From positions 1 to 64,000 of the forward strand of contig NZ_JAVAMQ010000006.1 of NCBI RefSeq assembly GCF_030732095.1: a DNA stretch of 64,000 bases, given 5' to 3'. This document shows positions 28,732 through 38,376 of the stretch, piece after piece. The position numbers and the translations under genes were made by a program. Source of the stretch: Paracoccus spongiarum. Its GTDB lineage: Bacteria; Pseudomonadota; Alphaproteobacteria; Rhodobacterales; Rhodobacteraceae. How positions within the stretch are numbered: the stretch's first letter is position 1; the number at the start of each line of letters is the position of its first letter. Below the pieces are notes generated by a model that was given only the letters and a program-made list of their open reading frames with translations, had not been told where the DNA came from and searched no databases.

Positions 28732-31700
28732 GGGCCGCGACATGGCCGGGGGCGACGCCGCCGCCGGCGGCACGGGCCTGCTGTCGATCTTCACCCGGCA
28801 CCGCACGCTGGCCAATCTGGTCATGGCGGTGATGGTGGTCGGCGGGCTCTACGCCGCCCCGCAGCTGCGCGCGCAGTTCTTCCCCGACACCGTGGTGCAA
28901 GAGATCGACGTCGAGGTGCGTTGGGACGGCGCCGGACCCGAGGATGTGGACCGCTCGATCGTGGCGGTTCTGGAACCAGCCCTGATGGGCGTCGAGGGCG
29001 TCGCGCTGACGACATCGCGCGCCGTGCAGGGGCTGGCCGCCATCACCGTCGAGTTCGAGCCCGGCTGGGACATGTCACGCGCCGCCGCCGAGATCGACAG
29101 CGCCGTCGCCGCGGCCGGTGACCTGCCCGAGGAGGCCGAGGATCCCGAGATCCTGCGCAGCGCCTGGCGCGACCGGGTCGCCGATGTGGTGATCTCGGGG
29201 CCGGTCGGGCTGGACCAGCTTGGCCGCATCGCCGATGATTTCGCGAACCGGCTTTATGCCGAGGGCATCACCCGGCTGTCGATCACCGGCCTTGCCGCGC
29301 CCGAGACGCTGATCGAGACGCGGATGATCGACCTCGTGCGCCATGACGTGACGCTGCAGGAGATCGCGGCCGTGGTCGGTGCGACGGCTTCGGCCAGCCC
29401 GGCGGGCGACGTGGCCTCGGGCGCCGCCCGTGTCCGCACCGGTGCCGAGACGCGGGCCCCCGCCGATGTCGCGGCGCTGGTGCTGAAGGCGCTGCCCGAC
29501 GGCACCCAGCTGCGTATCGGGGACGTGGCCGAGGTGCGCCAGTCGGGCATGGACCGCAACGTGGCCTATTACGTCGACGGCGACCCGGCGGTGATGGTCG
29601 CGGTCCAGCGCAGCGCGCTTGGCGATGCGATCGGCATGCAGCGCAGCGTCGAGGCGGTGGTTGCCCGGATGGCGCCCGCCCTGCCGCAGGGCGTGACGAT
29701 GGATCTGGTGCGGGCGCGGGCGGAACTGATCTCGGCGCGGCTGAACCTGCTCTTGGACAACGCCGTCCTCGGGCTGGGGCTGGTGCTGGCGCTGCTGTTC
29801 CTGTTCCTGAACGCGCGCACCGCGCTGTGGGTGGCGGCGGGCATCCCCGCCTCGCTGCTGGCGGCGGTGGGGCTGATGTATCTGACCGGGATGACGCTGA
29901 ACATGATCTCGCTGTTCGCGCTGATCCTGACCCTGGGGATCATCGTGGACGACGCGATCGTGGTGGGCGAACATGCCGACTACCGGGCCCGAAAGCTGGG
30001 CGAGCCGGCTGTTCTTGCCGCCGAACGCGCGGCGGCGCGGATGGCCGCGCCGGTCGTTTCGTCCACGCTGACGACGATCATCGCCTTTGGCGGGCTGGTC
30101 GCCATTGGCGGGCGTTTCGGCGACATGATCGCGGACATTCCGATGACGGTGATCCTGGTGCTGGCCGCCTCGCTGGTGGAATGTTTCCTGGTGCTGCCAA
30201 GCCACATGGCCCATGCGCTGACCCGCGCGGCCCGGCGCCACTGGTATGACCGGCCCTCCAAGCTGGTCAATCGCGGGCTGGACTGGCTGGTGGCGCGGCT
30301 GTTGGGGCCGATGACCGGCTGGGTGCTGCGGCTGCGCTATCCGGTGCTGGCCGCGACCATCGCCATGTTCGCCTGGTCGGCCGCGGCTCTGGTCGGCGGG
30401 GCGGTGCCCTGGCGGTTCTTCGATGCCCCCGAACAGGGCAGCGTCGCGGGGAATTTCGCGATGCTGCCGGGGGCCACGCGCGAGGACACGATCCGGGTGA
30501 TGGGCCTGGTGCAGGACGCCGTCGACCGGGTCGCGGCGGAATACGAGGCGGAATACGGCATCAGCCCGGTCACCCATGCGATGACCCAGGTCGGCGGCAA
30601 TTCCGGCCGACCCCTGCCGGGCGCCGATACGCGGGATGCGGACCTGCTGGGCGCGATCCAGCTGGAACTGATCGATCCCGATTTCCGGCCCTATTCCAGC
30701 TTCGAGTTCGTGTCGGCGCTGCAAGAGGCGATGCCGACCGATCCGCGGCTCGAGACGATCAGCTTTCGCGGCTTCCGCTCGGGGCCGGGGGGCGATGCGA
30801 TCTCGGTGCGGATGACCGGCGCCGAGGCGCAGCGGCTGAAGGACGCGGCCGAGGCGCTGAAGCTGCGGCTTGCGGCCTTCCCCGAGGTCTCGGCGCTCGA
30901 GGACAGCATGGCCTATGACAAGGACGAGCTGGACCTGCGCCTGACCGCGCAGGGCGAGGCGCTTGGCTTCACGACCGAGACCCTGGGCCGCGACCTGCGC
31001 CAGCGCCTTGGCGGCATCGAGGCTGCCAGCTTTCCGGTCGGCACCCGCACCGGCGCGATCCGCGTCGAGATGCCCGAGGACGAGCGGCGCGGCGACTTCC
31101 TCGACCGGATGATGATGCGCACCGCCTCGGGGCAATGGGTGCCGCTGGGCGATATCGTCACCGTGACCCGCGCGGCCGGCTTCTCGGTGATCCGGCGCGA
31201 GAACGGCGAACGGATGATCGCGGTCACCGGCGACATCTCGGACGACGACCCGGCCCGCGCGGCGCAGATCGCCCGGCAGATCGAGGACGAGATCATGCCC
31301 GCGATCGCCGCGGCCCACGGCATCAGCTTCGAGACGACCGGCCTTGCCGAACAGGAACGCGACTTCCTCGGCGACGCCGCGGCGGGCTTCGCGCTGGCGC
31401 TGGGCGGCATCTACATGGTCCTGGCCTGGATCTTCGCCAGCTGGAGCCGCCCGCTGGTGGTGATGGCAGTGATCCCCTTCGGGCTGATCGGGGCGGTCTG
31501 GGGGCATCACCTCTGGGGCCTGCCGATGTCGATGTTCTCGATCGTCGGGCTGATCGGCATGTCGGGCATCATCATCAATGATTCCATCGTGCTGATCTCG
31601 ACCATCGACGAATATGCGCGCGACCGGGGCCTGCGCCCGGCGATCCTGGACGCGGTCTGCAACCGCTTCCGGCCGGTGCTGCTGACGACGGCGACGACGG

Positions 31701-32143
31701 TGCTGGGTCTGGCACCGCTGCTTTACGAACGCTCGTCGCAGGCGCTGTTCCTGAAGCCGACCGTGGTCACCCTGGCCTACGGGCTGGGCTTCGGCATGCT
31801 GGTGGTGCTGCTGGTGGTGCCGGCGGTGCTGGCGGCGGGGGCGGATCTGGGACAGGCGCGGCTGGCCTTCCGTCGCGGGTTGCGCGCCCCCGCGCTGCGC
31901 GGGCCGCTGCGTGCGGGCGCGGCGCTGGCCGGGCTGGCCTTGGCGGCAACGATGCTGCCGGCGACGCTGTTGCCCGCGCTGGGCGTCGGGGTTCCGGGCT
32001 GGTGGCCGGTCGCCGCCTCGCCGCTGGCCGCCCTCGGCTGGTATCTCGCCGGGCTGGCAGGCGCGGTGCTGCTGGCCGGAGCGCTCAGCCTTGCGGCGCG
32101 CAGCCGCGCATCTCGACCGCGCCGGACGCACCGACCAGTGTGA
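28724..32143 (+). CDS. RND-family efflux permease
   Basis: 1139 residues, slightly longer than the usual 1030-1050. Proton-driven pump of the AcrB/MexB-like superfamily. Twelve membrane segments are expected; the proton-relay aspartates are in TM4 within LTLGIIVDDAIVVGEH (about residues 399-420 region). The second TM half shows FGLIGAVWGHHLWG and IGMSGIIINDSIVL. An extra 90 or so C-terminal residues contain two or three further hydrophobic stretches, unusual for RND pumps. Substrate unknown. Its 3' end overlaps the convergent DsbD-like gene by 59 bases. Confidence 0.93.
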   Translation: MAEGRDMAGGDAAAGGTGLLSIFTRHRTLANLVMAVMVVGGLYAAPQLRAQFFPDTVVQEIDVEVRWDGAGPEDVDRSIVAVLEPALMGVEGVALTTSRAVQGLAAITVEFEPGWDMSRAAAEIDSAVAAAGDLPEEAEDPEILRSAWRDRVADVVISGPVGLDQLGRIADDFANRLYAEGITRLSITGLAAPETLIETRMIDLVRHDVTLQEIAAVVGATASASPAGDVASGAARVRTGAETRAPADVAALVLKALPDGTQLRIGDVAEVRQSGMDRNVAYYVDGDPAVMVAVQRSALGDAIGMQRSVEAVVARMAPALPQGVTMDLVRARAELISARLNLLLDNAVLGLGLVLALLFLFLNARTALWVAAGIPASLLAAVGLMYLTGMTLNMISLFALILTLGIIVDDAIVVGEHADYRARKLGEPAVLAAERAAARMAAPVVSSTLTTIIAFGGLVAIGGRFGDMIADIPMTVILVLAASLVECFLVLPSHMAHALTRAARRHWYDRPSKLVNRGLDWLVARLLGPMTGWVLRLRYPVLAATIAMFAWSAAALVGGAVPWRFFDAPEQGSVAGNFAMLPGATREDTIRVMGLVQDAVDRVAAEYEAEYGISPVTHAMTQVGGNSGRPLPGADTRDADLLGAIQLELIDPDFRPYSSFEFVSALQEAMPTDPRLETISFRGFRSGPGGDAISVRMTGAEAQRLKDAAEALKLRLAAFPEVSALEDSMAYDKDELDLRLTAQGEALGFTTETLGRDLRQRLGGIEAASFPVGTRTGAIRVEMPEDERRGDFLDRMMMRTASGQWVPLGDIVTVTRAAGFSVIRRENGERMIAVTGDISDDDPARAAQIARQIEDEIMPAIAAAHGISFETTGLAEQERDFLGDAAAGFALALGGIYMVLAWIFASWSRPLVVMAVIPFGLIGAVWGHHLWGLPMSMFSIVGLIGMSGIIINDSIVLISTIDEYARDRGLRPAILDAVCNRFRPVLLTTATTVLGLAPLLYERSSQALFLKPTVVTLAYGLGFGMLVVLLVVPAVLAAGADLGQARLAFRRGLRAPALRGPLRAGAALAGLALAATMLPATLLPALGVGVPGWWPVAASPLAALGWYLAGLAGAVLLAGALSLAARSRASRPRRTHRPV

Positions 32144-32885
32144 TTCGCAGCCCGTCCGCGTCCAGATCGAAGGGCTTCGCCTCGGGCGGCACGAAATCGG
32201 CGCTGGCGATGGTCGTGCCATCCTCGTCGCGCAGCGCGGCGGACGAGACCCAGACCTCGGGCCGGTCCGGCAACTCGACCGCCACGACCTGCGCGCCGGT
32301 CATGGCAGCCGGCAGGTCCATCTCGAGCCGCATCCCGTCCGCGATCTCGTCCAGCCGGCAGGCCGGGCGCGCGGCTACCCGCGCCGGCACCCGCGCCAGC
32401 GCCTCGGCGATGCGCGGGTCGGGGGCGTCCGCGGCAGGCCCGGCGCGCAGGCTGACCCGGCCCGGCACGCAGATCCGCTCGCACAGCCCGAAATCGACCG
32501 AGGCGGCCAGATCCAGCGGCAGGGCCGGATCGCGCGGCCGCGCCGTGAAGGGCAACACCAGCACATCGTGATAGCCAAGGCTGGTGTCCTCCCCCGACCG
32601 GATCGCCTCGGGCGCGGGCCAGTGAAATTCCACGTCCCGAAGGTTCCGCGACGCCTGCCAGTCGAAGACGGGCGGCAGCCCGCTGTCGCCCGGGCTGCGC
32701 CAATAGGTCTTCCAGCCGGGCTTCAGCCGCAACTCCAGCGCGGCGACACGGCGCCCCTCGGCATCGATCCAGCCCGGCAGCAGGCGCGCGGCGTCCAGCC
32801 CCGGCGGCAGGGTCTCGGCCGAGGCGGCCGACAGGGCGGGCAGGGCAAGGCAAAGGCCCAGCAAGGCGGCAGCGGCATGTCTCAT
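32085..32885 (-). CDS. Stand-alone DsbD N-terminal (alpha) domain protein
   Basis: 266 residues. Signal peptide about 1-23. The body matches the immunoglobulin-like N-terminal domain of protein-disulfide reductase DsbD/ScsB, with GLRLKPGWKTYWRSPGDSGLPP-like LELRLKPGWKTYWRSPGDSG and a pair Cys135/Cys139 in FGLCERICVPG. The transmembrane and thioredoxin domains of DsbD are absent. It probably accepts or passes electrons in the periplasm, with a CcdA-type partner encoded elsewhere. Converges on the RND gene with a 59-base overlap and diverges from yqgE. Confidence 0.85.
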   Translation of the reverse strand: MRHAAAALLGLCLALPALSAASAETLPPGLDAARLLPGWIDAEGRRVAALELRLKPGWKTYWRSPGDSGLPPVFDWQASRNLRDVEFHWPAPEAIRSGEDTSLGYHDVLVLPFTARPRDPALPLDLAASVDFGLCERICVPGRVSLRAGPAADAPDPRIAEALARVPARVAARPACRLDEIADGMRLEMDLPAAMTGAQVVAVELPDRPEVWVSSAALRDEDGTTIASADFVPPEAKPFDLDADGLRITLVGASGAVEMRGCAPQG

Positions 32886-32988
32886 GCCACCGCTCTAACG
32901 CCTCGCGCCGCGTCGCAGAAGTCACAAACGCGCGCGGGGCTTGCAACCCGGACCCCAAGCGCCGATCTTGAAACGGCAAGGAGAGATG

Positions 32989-33588
32989 ATGAGCAGAAGC
33001 CCCGACCCCGACCCCGACACCGCCCCCCCCGGCCTGACCGGCAAGATCCTGATCGCCATGCCCGGCATGGCCGATCCGCGTTTCCAGCGCTCGGTGGTGC
33101 TGATCTGCGCCCATTCCGCGGACGGCGCGATGGGGCTGGTGCTGAACCGCCCGCTGCCCGAGATCGGCTTTGCCGACCTTCTCGACCAGCTCGGGATCGA
33201 GGCCGACACCACCAGCCGCAGCATCGAGGTGCGCTTCGGCGGCCCTGTCGAACCCGGTCGCGGCTTCGTGCTGCACAGCGTCCCCGAACATGGCGACGAC
33301 CCCGAGGGCCGGCTGCGCATCGGCCGGGCGCTGGCGATGACCACGACCCGCGACATTCTCGAGGATCTCGCCCATGGCCAGGGCCCCGAGGCCGCGGTCC
33401 TGGCGCTGGGCTATGCGGGATGGGGGCCCGGACAGCTGGAAGACGAGATGCTGCAGAACGGCTGGCTCACCGGCGAGGGCGCGGACGATCTGATCTTCGG
33501 CACCGACAACGACGCCAAATGGCCCGCCGCGCTGAGGGCGCAGGGCATCGATCCCTCGCTGCTCTCGGCGGCCGCCGGCCGCGCCTGA
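32989..33588 (+). CDS. yqgE: YqgE/AlgH family protein
   Basis: 199 residues. Family blocks: LTGKILIAMPGMADPRFQRSVVLICAH (about 17-43), GAMGLVLNRPL, FGGPVEPGRGFVLHS and LGYAGWGPGQLEDEM. Cytosolic; exact function unknown, linked in some bacteria to alginate regulation. The start at 32989 lies 5 bases from AAGGAG and is better placed than the ATG at 32986. Followed by repeat copy 2. Confidence 0.92.
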   Translation: MSRSPDPDPDTAPPGLTGKILIAMPGMADPRFQRSVVLICAHSADGAMGLVLNRPLPEIGFADLLDQLGIEADTTSRSIEVRFGGPVEPGRGFVLHSVPEHGDDPEGRLRIGRALAMTTTRDILEDLAHGQGPEAAVLALGYAGWGPGQLEDEMLQNGWLTGEGADDLIFGTDNDAKWPAALRAQGIDPSLLSAAAGRA

Positions 33589-33611
33589 GCCGACCCGCCA
33601 ACCCCGCCGCT

Positions 33612-33676
33612 TTGCCTTGGCGCAAATATCCTCTGGGGGTCCGGGGGGCGAAGCGCCCCCGGCCGTCGCGGGACGC
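33612..33676 (-). repeat. 65-bp dispersed intergenic repeat, copy 2
   Basis: Reverse-complement copy of 19678-19742, differing at only a handful of positions. Same GGGGGCG-AAG-CGCCCCC type hairpin. It lies 23 bases after yqgE and 58 bases from the end of map, between convergent genes, where it could act as a shared terminator. Confidence 0.85.
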
Positions 33677-33733
33677 CGATCATCGTGCCGCACGTCCAGC
33701 CGCGCACGCCGTGCCGGCGGACCGTGTCACGCC

Positions 33734-34534
33734 TCAGCCAAGTTCGGGAAAGAACCGTGCCGAGCCGGTGAAGATCTCGGCCCCGTCGGCACGCACGCCG
33801 ATGGAATGCTCGAACTGCGCCGACAGGGACTTGTCGCGGGTCACCGCCGTCCAGTCATCGGCCAGCACCTTGGTCTCGGGCCGGCCCAGATTGATCATCG
33901 GCTCGATGGTGAAGAACATGCCCTCCTCCAGCACCGGGCCCTTGCCGGGGCGGCCGAAATGCAGCACGTTCGGCGGCGCGTGGAACACCCGGCCAAGCCC
34001 GTGGCCGCAGAAGTCCCGCACCACCGACATGCGATGCCCTTCTGCATAAGCCTGGATGGCGGCGCCGATATCGCCGAAGGTCGCACCGGGGCGCACCGCC
34101 TCGATCCCCTTCATCAGGCAGTCATGGGTCACCTGGATCAGCCGCTGCGCCTTGATCGAAGGCTTGCCGGCGACATACATCCTGCTGGTGTCGCCATACC
34201 AGCCATCGACGATCACGGTCACGTCGATGTTCAGGATATCGCCGTTCTGCAGCAGCTTCTCGCCGGGGATGCCGTGGCAGACCACATGGTTCACGCTGAT
34301 GCAGCTGGCATGCTGATAGCCGCGATAGCCGATCGTGGCCGAGGTCGCGCCCGCCTCGGCGATCCGGTTGCGGATGAAATCGTCCAGCGTGCCGGTGGCA
34401 ACGCCCGGCGCGACCAGCGCGCCCACCTCGTCCAGGACCCGCGCGGCCAGCGCGCCGGCCTTGCGCATGCCCTCGAAATCCTCGGGCACATGGATGCGAA
34501 TGCCTTCGCGGGTGATGCGGCTTTCCTGATCCAT
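33734..34534 (-). CDS. map: Methionine aminopeptidase, type I
   Basis: 266 residues. Removes N-terminal methionine from new proteins. The metal ligands are recognisable: two Asp in ILNIDVTVIVDGWYGDTSR, His in FCGHGLGRVFH, Glu in TIEPMINLG and Glu in AQFEHSIGV. The substrate-site CISVNHVVCHGIP is intact. The start at 34534 fits the family N-terminus. Divergent from the CinA-type gene over 103 bases. Confidence 0.96.
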   Translation of the reverse strand: MDQESRITREGIRIHVPEDFEGMRKAGALAARVLDEVGALVAPGVATGTLDDFIRNRIAEAGATSATIGYRGYQHASCISVNHVVCHGIPGEKLLQNGDILNIDVTVIVDGWYGDTSRMYVAGKPSIKAQRLIQVTHDCLMKGIEAVRPGATFGDIGAAIQAYAEGHRMSVVRDFCGHGLGRVFHAPPNVLHFGRPGKGPVLEEGMFFTIEPMINLGRPETKVLADDWTAVTRDKSLSAQFEHSIGVRADGAEIFTGSARFFPELG

Positions 34535-34637
34535 CGCTGATCCTTTCCTCTGCCCGCATAGATAGCGCCCGGATGCCACTTGTTCCAGTGCCGTGCGTGC
34601 GCATAGAAGAAGGCGGAACCAGCGGGGGGCGGCGGCC

Positions 34638-35378
34638 ATGCAATCAGACAATCCGACGGCGGCAATCCTGGTGATCGGCGACGAGATCCTGTCGGGCCGC
34701 ACGCGCGAGGGCAATGCCCATCACCTGGCGCAGGTCCTCTCGGCCACCGGTTTCGACCTGCGCGAGATCCGCGTCGTCGCCGATGATGCCGACCAGATCG
34801 TGGCCGCGGTCCGGGCGCTGGACGCCAGCCTCGGCGGCGCCTGGGACCTGCTGTTCACCTCGGGCGGCATCGGGCCGACCCATGACGACATCACCGCCGA
34901 TTCCGTCGCCGCCGCGCATGGCACCAGCGTCGAGATCCATCCCGAGGCCCGTGCCCTGCTGCAGGCCCGCTGCGACCGGATGGGCACGGAACTGACCCCG
35001 AACCGGCTGCGCATGGCGCGCATCCCGGTGGGCGCGCGGCTGATCGACAATGCGGTGTCGGCCGCCCCCGGCTTCTCGATCGGCAACACCCATGTCATGG
35101 CGGGCGTCCCCGAGGTGTTCCGCGGCATGGTCGCCTGGCTGATCCCGCGCCTCGCGGCCGGCCGTCCGGTCCGCTCGGAGACGGTCGAGGTGCGGCGCGG
35201 CGAAAGCGACGTGGCCGAGGAACTGCAGGCCGTGGCGGGCGAGTTTCCCGATGTCTCGATGGGCAGCTATCCCTATCACGACGAGCGCGGCTGGGGCACC
35301 AACCTGGTTGTGCGCGGCCTCGATGCCGAGCGCGTCGCCGTCGCCATGGCCGAGCTGAAGCGCAGGCTGGCGCTGTGA
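34638..35378 (+). CDS. CinA-type molybdopterin-binding domain protein
   Basis: 246 residues, only the MoCF-fold N-terminal half of CinA; the C-terminal nicotinamide-nucleotide amidase domain is absent. Motifs: AAILVIGDEILSGRTREGN, LLFTSGGIGPTHDDIT and the GAPGFSIGN-like loop SAAPGFSIGNTHVMAGVP. Relatives hydrolyse ADP-ribose or related pyrophosphates; the activity here is not known. Overlaps the GNAT gene start by 4 bases. Confidence 0.9.
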   Translation: MQSDNPTAAILVIGDEILSGRTREGNAHHLAQVLSATGFDLREIRVVADDADQIVAAVRALDASLGGAWDLLFTSGGIGPTHDDITADSVAAAHGTSVEIHPEARALLQARCDRMGTELTPNRLRMARIPVGARLIDNAVSAAPGFSIGNTHVMAGVPEVFRGMVAWLIPRLAAGRPVRSETVEVRRGESDVAEELQAVAGEFPDVSMGSYPYHDERGWGTNLVVRGLDAERVAVAMAELKRRLAL

Positions 35379-36088
35379 TCGACGCCGCGCTGGCCGCGGC
35401 CTTCGAGGCCACCTGGCCCTCTGCCGCGTATCGCGCGGCGGGCGGCCTTCGGGTCGGGCAGGGCCTCGGCGCCGGGGCGCGGGTCGGGTCGGCGCGCGCG
35501 GTGTCGGACTGGTCGGGGGCCGATCTGGACGCGGCCGAGGCGATCCACCGCGGCTGGCAGCAGCCCGCCCTGTTCCGCGTCACCGATGGCGACGAGGCGC
35601 TGGCGGCGGCGCTGGAGGCGCGCGGCTACGGGCCCCGGACGCCAACCGCAATCCTCGAGGCGCCGGTGGCGCGACTGACCCTGCTTGCGGTGCCCTCGAT
35701 CACTGCCTTCGCGATCTGGCCGCCCCTGGCGATCCAGCGCGAGATCTGGGCCACGGGCGGCATCGGACCTGCGCGGCAGCAGGTGATGGCACGCGTGGCC
35801 GGGCCGCGCGCGGCGATCCTCGGCCGCATCGAGGATCGCGCCGCCGGGGCGGGCTTCGCGGCCATCCACGGCGATGTTGCGATGATCCATGCGATCGAGG
35901 TGCTGCCGGCATGGCGGCGCAGGGGGCTGGCCGGCTGGATGATGCGCGAGGCGGCGTTCTGGGCGCAGGCAAAGGGCGCAGCCCGGCTGGCGCTGGCGGT
36001 CACCCGCGGCAATGCGGCGGCGCTGGCGCTGTATCGCGGGCTGGGCTTTGCCGAGGTTGGCGGATACCGCTATTTCGGACGCGACTGA
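35375..36088 (+). CDS. GNAT-family N-acetyltransferase
   Basis: 237 residues. The acetyl-CoA site shows as IEVLPAWRRRGLAGWMMREAAFWA (about 171-194) followed by ALAVTRGNAAALALYRGLGFAEVGGYRYF. The N-terminal 90 residues are an extra domain with FEATWPSAAYR, seen in alphaproteobacterial members. Substrate unknown. GTG start overlaps the CinA-type stop, so the pair is coupled. Confidence 0.87.
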   Translation: MIDAALAAAFEATWPSAAYRAAGGLRVGQGLGAGARVGSARAVSDWSGADLDAAEAIHRGWQQPALFRVTDGDEALAAALEARGYGPRTPTAILEAPVARLTLLAVPSITAFAIWPPLAIQREIWATGGIGPARQQVMARVAGPRAAILGRIEDRAAGAGFAAIHGDVAMIHAIEVLPAWRRRGLAGWMMREAAFWAQAKGAARLALAVTRGNAAALALYRGLGFAEVGGYRYFGRD

Positions 36089-36097
36089 GCGGCGCCC

Positions 36098-36970
36098 TCA
36101 CAGCTGCGTGCGGACCTGCCAGAGGTCGGGAAACAGCACCGCCTCCAGCATCCGGCGCAGATAGCTGACCCCGCCGGTGCCGCCGGTGCCCCGCTTGAAG
36201 CCGATCACCCGCTCGACCGTGGTGACGTGGTTGAAGCGCCATCGCCGGAAGTAATCCTCGAAATCCATCAGCTTCTCGGCCAGTTCGTACAGCTCCCAAT
36301 GGGTGCGCGGGTCGCGATAGACCCGTTCCCATGCGGCGATGACCGCCGCCTCGGGCTGGTGCGGGCAATCCAGCCGGCTGCGCGGCGCGACGTCGAAACC
36401 CGCCACCGCCAGCCGTCCCAGGACCACATCGTAAAGCGAGGGACGCGCGGCCTCGGATCGCAGCGCCCCGGCGAGGTCAGGGCGATGCTCGTGCGGGCCG
36501 ATCATCGCCATGTTGCGGTTGCCCGCGACGAATTCGATCATGCGATACTGCCAGGACTGAAAGCCGCTGCTTTCGCCGAGGGCGGCGCGAAAATCGGTAT
36601 AGTCGCTGGGGGTCATGGTGCGCAGCACGTCCCAGGCGCTGTTCAGCTGTTCCATGATCCGCGCAACCCGCGCCAGCATCTTGAAGGCCGGCTGCAGGTC
36701 GCCCGCCGCGATCAGGCCGCGCGCGGCGTCCATCTCGTGCAGGGCCAGCTTCATCCACAATTCGCTGGTCTGGTGCTGGATGATGAACAGCATCTCGTCA
36801 TGGGCGGCCGAGCGGGGGTGCTGGGCCGACAGCACCGCGTCGAGACCAAGGTAATCGCCATAGGACATGCGGTCGCGAAACGACATCCGCGCGCCGTCCG
36901 GCCCCGGCGCGTCTGGCCCGGCCCGGTCGCCCGACGCGGCGGCCGCGTCCTCGGGCCGGTGCCCGCTCAT
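36098..36970 (-). CDS. kynA: Tryptophan 2,3-dioxygenase
   Basis: 290 residues. Heme enzyme that opens the indole ring of tryptophan to N-formylkynurenine. Hallmarks: [17 protein letters not shown] (about 36-52), [19 protein letters not shown] with the active-site His, and the end block [34 protein letters not shown] with the heme-ligand His. Overlaps the CbiX gene by 4 bases. No kynB or kynU follows. The first 29 residues are variable; Met29 is an alternative start. Confidence 0.95.
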   Translation of the reverse strand: MSGHRPEDAAAASGDRAGPDAPGPDGARMSFRDRMSYGDYLGLDAVLSAQHPRSAAHDEMLFIIQHQTSELWMKLALHEMDAARGLIAAGDLQPAFKMLARVARIMEQLNSAWDVLRTMTPSDYTDFRAALGESSGFQSWQYRMIEFVAGNRNMAMIGPHEHRPDLAGALRSEAARPSLYDVVLGRLAVAGFDVAPRSRLDCPHQPEAAVIAAWERVYRDPRTHWELYELAEKLMDFEDYFRRWRFNHVTTVERVIGFKRGTGGTGGVSYLRRMLEAVLFPDLWQVRTQL

Positions 36971-37695
36971 GCCGATCCCGCCTGCGCGGTGATCGTGCCG
37001 CTGCGCCCGCCCGGTTCGGCCAGTGCGCGACGCAGCGCGTCCGCGATCAGCGCCGGCACCTCGGGCGCCAGCCCGATCGGGTCGAGGCGCGGGCCGCTGA
37101 AGCCGGCCTCGTCCAGCGCCTGCGGCAGATCGTCCAGCACATGTTCGGCCCGCAGCGCGAACAGCGGCAAATGGACGGCCTTCGACAGCCCGGACGCCGC
37201 GCTGGCGACGAAGGGCTCCTGCTCGACGAAGCCTGTCACAACGCGGGCGAAATGCGGTGCGACCCGCGCGGCCAGCGCGTCGGTGATCCGTTGGCTGGCC
37301 TGCGAGCGCTGCGAGCCATGCGCCGAGAGCAGCAGCGTGGTGTCGTCCGCCGCCCAGCCCTGCGCCGCGGCCGCTGCCCGCGCCTGAGCCACGATCAGCG
37401 CGGGCAGGGCCGGGTCGGTGCCGAAGGGCCGCAGGACGCGCGCCCCGCCGGCGCCGGCCTCGGCCAGCCTGCGGGGGAGTTGCCGGCCGGTGAACCAGCC
37501 CTCGGCCATGAACATCGGATAGATCAGGCAGTCATCGTCGCAGGCCGCCGCCAGCGCGCCGGGCATCGCCAGGGTCGCGCCGGCGATCTGGCATCCGGGG
37601 TTCTGCGCGTCCACCTGCGCGGCAAGGTCGCGGATCGCCTGCTCCTGCGGTGCGGGATCGCCGGGCTGGCCATGCGAGACGATGACCGCACGCAT
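36967..37695 (-). CDS. CbiX/SirB-type sirohydrochlorin chelatase-like protein
   Basis: 242 residues. Two half-domains of the CbiX fold, each with a histidine: VSHGQPGDP near residue 8 and [12 protein letters not shown] near 132. Class II chelatases of this type insert cobalt, nickel or iron into sirohydrochlorin. It is co-transcribed with kynA and a DUF4202 gene, not with cobalamin or siroheme genes, so the metal and tetrapyrrole are uncertain. Start at 37695 shares one base with the stop upstream. Confidence 0.82.
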   Translation of the reverse strand: MRAVIVSHGQPGDPAPQEQAIRDLAAQVDAQNPGCQIAGATLAMPGALAAACDDDCLIYPMFMAEGWFTGRQLPRRLAEAGAGGARVLRPFGTDPALPALIVAQARAAAAAQGWAADDTTLLLSAHGSQRSQASQRITDALAARVAPHFARVVTGFVEQEPFVASAASGLSKAVHLPLFALRAEHVLDDLPQALDEAGFSGPRLDPIGLAPEVPALIADALRRALAEPGGRSGTITAQAGSA

Positions 37696-38264
37696 CACCC
37701 GGCCTCCCGGAAAAGGGCGGCGAAGGCCGGCGGCATGTCGAATTCCGCCAGCGCGCGGGCACGGCCCTCGGCCGACATCTTGCGGGCGGTCTTCTCGATG
37801 ATGCGGGGCATCTTGTCGTCCGGCTGCTCGGCCGCGAAATCGCCCAGATACCACCGGATGAAGGTGAAGCAGATGACATCTTCCAGCGCCTGCACCTCGG
37901 CGTCGCGCTTCAGCCCCTGCTTGGTCAGCATCCGCCGCGCACGGTCGATCTGGTCGGCGTCATAGCCGGCCTCGGCCATGATGCCGGCGATCCGCTCGGC
38001 GTGGCGGCGGCCCTGTTCCTGCCGCCATTGCAGATAGCCCGCGCGGTCCATCGGATAGGCGTCGCGCGGCAGCAGCCAGCGCTCGACATGCTGGCCGCGG
38101 CAGGCGATGCGCAACGGCTCGGAGGCGTCGGGAAACAGCCGCTGCTGTTCGGCCGTCATCCGCTGCCCATACAGCAGGTTGGCGGGGCGGCCATCCTCGA
38201 GATGCGGGTCGCGGGCGTTGGCGGCGTCGATGGCGGCGAAGGCCTGGTCTAGTCGGGTGGTCAT
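37695..38264 (-). CDS. DUF4202 family protein
   Basis: 189 residues, soluble, charged. Blocks such as ACRGQHVERWLLPRDAYPMDRAGYLQWRQEQGRRHAERIAGIM and LEDVICFTFIRWYLGDFA match DUF4202, a helical protein with HD-like His/Asp residues and no known activity. First gene of a three-gene unit with the CbiX-type and kynA genes, each overlapping the next. Confidence 0.85.
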   Translation of the reverse strand: MTTRLDQAFAAIDAANARDPHLEDGRPANLLYGQRMTAEQQRLFPDASEPLRIACRGQHVERWLLPRDAYPMDRAGYLQWRQEQGRRHAERIAGIMAEAGYDADQIDRARRMLTKQGLKRDAEVQALEDVICFTFIRWYLGDFAAEQPDDKMPRIIEKTARKMSAEGRARALAEFDMPPAFAALFREAG

Positions 38265-38376
38265 GCGCGTCTCCGGGTTTCGGGGCAGTTTCACCCGTCC
38301 GCCGCCCGCGCCGCAAGCGGCGATTGGCGCAGCATGGCCGAAATGCGGCCCCGTGACGCCCCGCCGCCCGCAGGCG

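Noticed and set aside
29075..32221. 1048-residue open frame antisense to the RND pump
   Set aside because: Composition is His/Gln/Arg-rich with no family motif; it is the GC-rich shadow of the pump gene.
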